Source: Armatimonadota bacterium (GTDB taxonomy: Bacteria; Armatimonadota; SYMT01). From it: a stretch of DNA of 15,708 bases. Positions 14,509 to 15,708 of the stretch are shown piece by piece. The stretch lies in the NCBI GenBank assembly GCA_020696885.1, contig JAJFMS010000012.1, forward strand, positions 1 through 15,708. Reading direction: 5' to 3'. Position 1 is the stretch's first letter. Every line of letters begins with the position of its first letter. The translations under genes and the position numbers were made by a program. The notes below the pieces were generated by a model, which was not told the DNA's origin, did not search any database, and saw only the letters and a list, made by a program, of their open reading frames with translations.

Positions 14509-15708
14509 TCACAATCCGGCGCGGAGCAGCTCCTCGCGAAGAGCGCGTAAGGCGCGGTGCTGTTCCCGCAGCCCGGCGATGAACCGAGTCCACTGCGGCT
14601 CTTCTCCCAACCGGAGATACAGGTCTCGCACGGTCCGCAGGTGAGCGCTCGCCGCGGCGTAAGTGGTCCGGTTCCGGGCGTGGATCAGCGCCGCAGCCTC
14701 TTCTTTGTAGAGCGCTAACGCCTCTCGCGGATGGTCCGGCGCGGCGGCGCGGGCCACCTCCAGTCGCACGCGTCCGCGCCAGAACCCGTAGGGAGACCGG
14801 CTGTCGACCGGTACTTTTAGGAGCCGGAGCGCGCTTTCGACGTCGGCTTCGTCCAGATGGACCTTGATGAGCAGCGCGCGATGACCTTCTCCCAGGAACG
14901 CCTGCAGCTCCGGCCGCAGGGTTTCCCAGCGCTCCGCCTGCTCCGCGAGCTCCCGGAGGCCCTGGTAGCCCGGAAGTGAAGGCCACTTGCGGAACGCCGT
15001 CAAGGCGAGATCCAGCCCGGCTTGCAGGTCGCCGCGCGCGAGGTAGCGCGCCTTCAGCCACTCCAGGAGTCGCATGTCCGTCCAGGTGGCCGAGCGCCGC
15101 CGGATCATCTCCTCCACCAACTCCGCCTGCCCTTGCTGTTCGAAGAGCGGGACCAGAGCCAGGAACGAGTAGTCCGTCTCGGTAGAGGTGACTGCGGCCG
15201 CCTCGTCGATCCGGCCCAGGGTGAGCAGCCGCTCCACCAAGTCTGCGATCCGCCCCGTGCTCCGACAGACCGCGAGGTACTCCTCGTCGCCGAGGGTCTC
15301 CTCCTCGAGATCCAGCAGCAAAGCGCCTAGCCCCTTGCGTGTCCAATCGTCCCGCGTCGCCGTGATGGCGTCCCGGATCCAGCCGGCGATGACCGTGCGC
15401 TCCTCGGGGGAGGTCTCTTCGAAAATGATGTCCAGGGCTTCGCCGGCGAGCTCTCGTCCGCCCACTCGCAGGTCGAGCTGGTACGCGTCGAGGAGGAGGC
15501 GGAGGACCGGGCGGCGGGTGGGATCATCGGGATCCAGGTAGGTCAGCCCGCCGCCGAGCTTGTTCGCCAACTCGCTGATCACCAGGCCGAGCTCGCCCTC
15601 GTCGTCCTGGTAGTCGAGGTACTGCTTCAGTAACACCTCGAGCACGGCACGATAGACGGCGATTGCGGCGGTGGACTGATCTCCGGACTTGAAGTCGTCC
15701 CCCAGCGC
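14509..15708 (-). CDS. C-terminal part of a helical-repeat protein, SWIM zinc-finger family-like (5' end outside window)
   Basis: The frame is open from the window end to the TGA at 14509-14511 and gives 399 residues with no start needed inside. A GTG at 15643-15645 is not a convincing start, since the 21 codons before it continue in the same style (ALGDDFKSGDQSTAAIAVYR). The sequence is almost entirely helical, rich in Leu, Ala, Glu and Arg, with TPR-like spacing. Phrases such as YLDYQDDEGELGLVISELAN and ALDIIFEETSPEERTVIAGW resemble the long C-terminal region that follows the SWIM zinc finger in bacterial SWIM family proteins. The zinc finger itself (C-x-C...C-x-H) would lie beyond the window, so this assignment rests on general similarity. 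No membrane span is seen. The function is unknown. The kinase relic follows on the same strand with a 113-base spacer. Confidence 0.55.
   Translation of the reverse strand, partial: ALGDDFKSGDQSTAAIAVYRAVLEVLLKQYLDYQDDEGELGLVISELANKLGGGLTYLDPDDPTRRPVLRLLLDAYQLDLRVGGRELAGEALDIIFEETSPEERTVIAGWIRDAITATRDDWTRKGLGALLLDLEEETLGDEEYLAVCRSTGRIADLVERLLTLGRIDEAAAVTSTETDYSFLALVPLFEQQGQAELVEEMIRRRSATWTDMRLLEWLKARYLARGDLQAGLDLALTAFRKWPSLPGYQGLRELAEQAERWETLRPELQAFLGEGHRALLIKVHLDEADVESALRLLKVPVDSRSPYGFWRGRVRLEVARAAAPDHPREALALYKEEAAALIHARNRTTYAAASAHLRTVRDLYLRLGEEPQWTRFIAGLREQHRALRALREELLRAGL

Overview
This 15.7-kb window is GC-rich bacterial chromosomal DNA. The best lineage clue is the gene at 1907-2638 (minus), a DUF1559-type prepilin-like protein with an FTLIELLVV methylation segment followed by a stretch reading [20 protein letters not shown]. 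That wording is typical of Armatimonadota and related Planctomycetes-like bacteria. Two Gfo/Idh/MocA oxidoreductases, a zinc alcohol dehydrogenase-like protein, a PfkB kinase relic and several intergenic repeats fit an Armatimonadota-type genome. This assignment is inference; there is no rRNA in the window.

Layout from left to right. The end of a Gfo/Idh/MocA oxidoreductase overlaps by four bases (ATGA) an exported alpha/beta hydrolase of the DUF900 type (418-1614, +). A 16-bp perfect hairpin closes that pair against a convergent minus-strand operon: the prepilin-like gene followed by a 76-aa single-span membrane protein. A divergent intergenic region carries a good sigma-70 type promoter for an exported thioredoxin-like protein with a DipZ-type C-terminal domain (2943-4112, +). 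That gene ends in a textbook intrinsic terminator. A small methyltransferase-like protein (4236-4760, +) and a SEC-C motif protein (4866-5675, +) follow. The SEC-C gene faces, 10 bases away, a 494-aa protein with a pRiA4b ORF-3 domain (5686-7170, -).

The middle is minus-strand: a complete Gfo/Idh/MocA oxidoreductase (7491-8657), a putative lipoprotein with a long helical region (8853-9800), and NAD-dependent DNA ligase LigA (9919-11964), the only clear housekeeping gene. Divergent from ligA is a zinc-type alcohol dehydrogenase (12115-13146, +, TTG start). It converges on a broken PfkB-family sugar/nucleoside kinase (13447-14395, -), which has lost about 20 codons and its frame just before the catalytic DTTGAGD motif. 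The window ends inside a minus-strand gene resembling the C-terminal part of SWIM zinc-finger family proteins.

Most genes here appear to be independent one- or two-gene units, not one large pathway. The oxidoreductases, dehydrogenase and kinase are all of types used in sugar or polyol metabolism, but they are separated by unrelated genes and strand switches. The most notable non-coding features are two kinds of intergenic repeat. One is a family of short ccgcagagg / cgcgaag-like units in at least four intergenic regions. The other is a composite REP-like inverted repeat at 13323-13400, whose stem sequence recurs in the hairpin at 1600-1635. I found no convincing complete new defence or biosynthetic system. 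The SEC-C / pRiA4b-domain convergent pair is the most plausible unexplained functional association.
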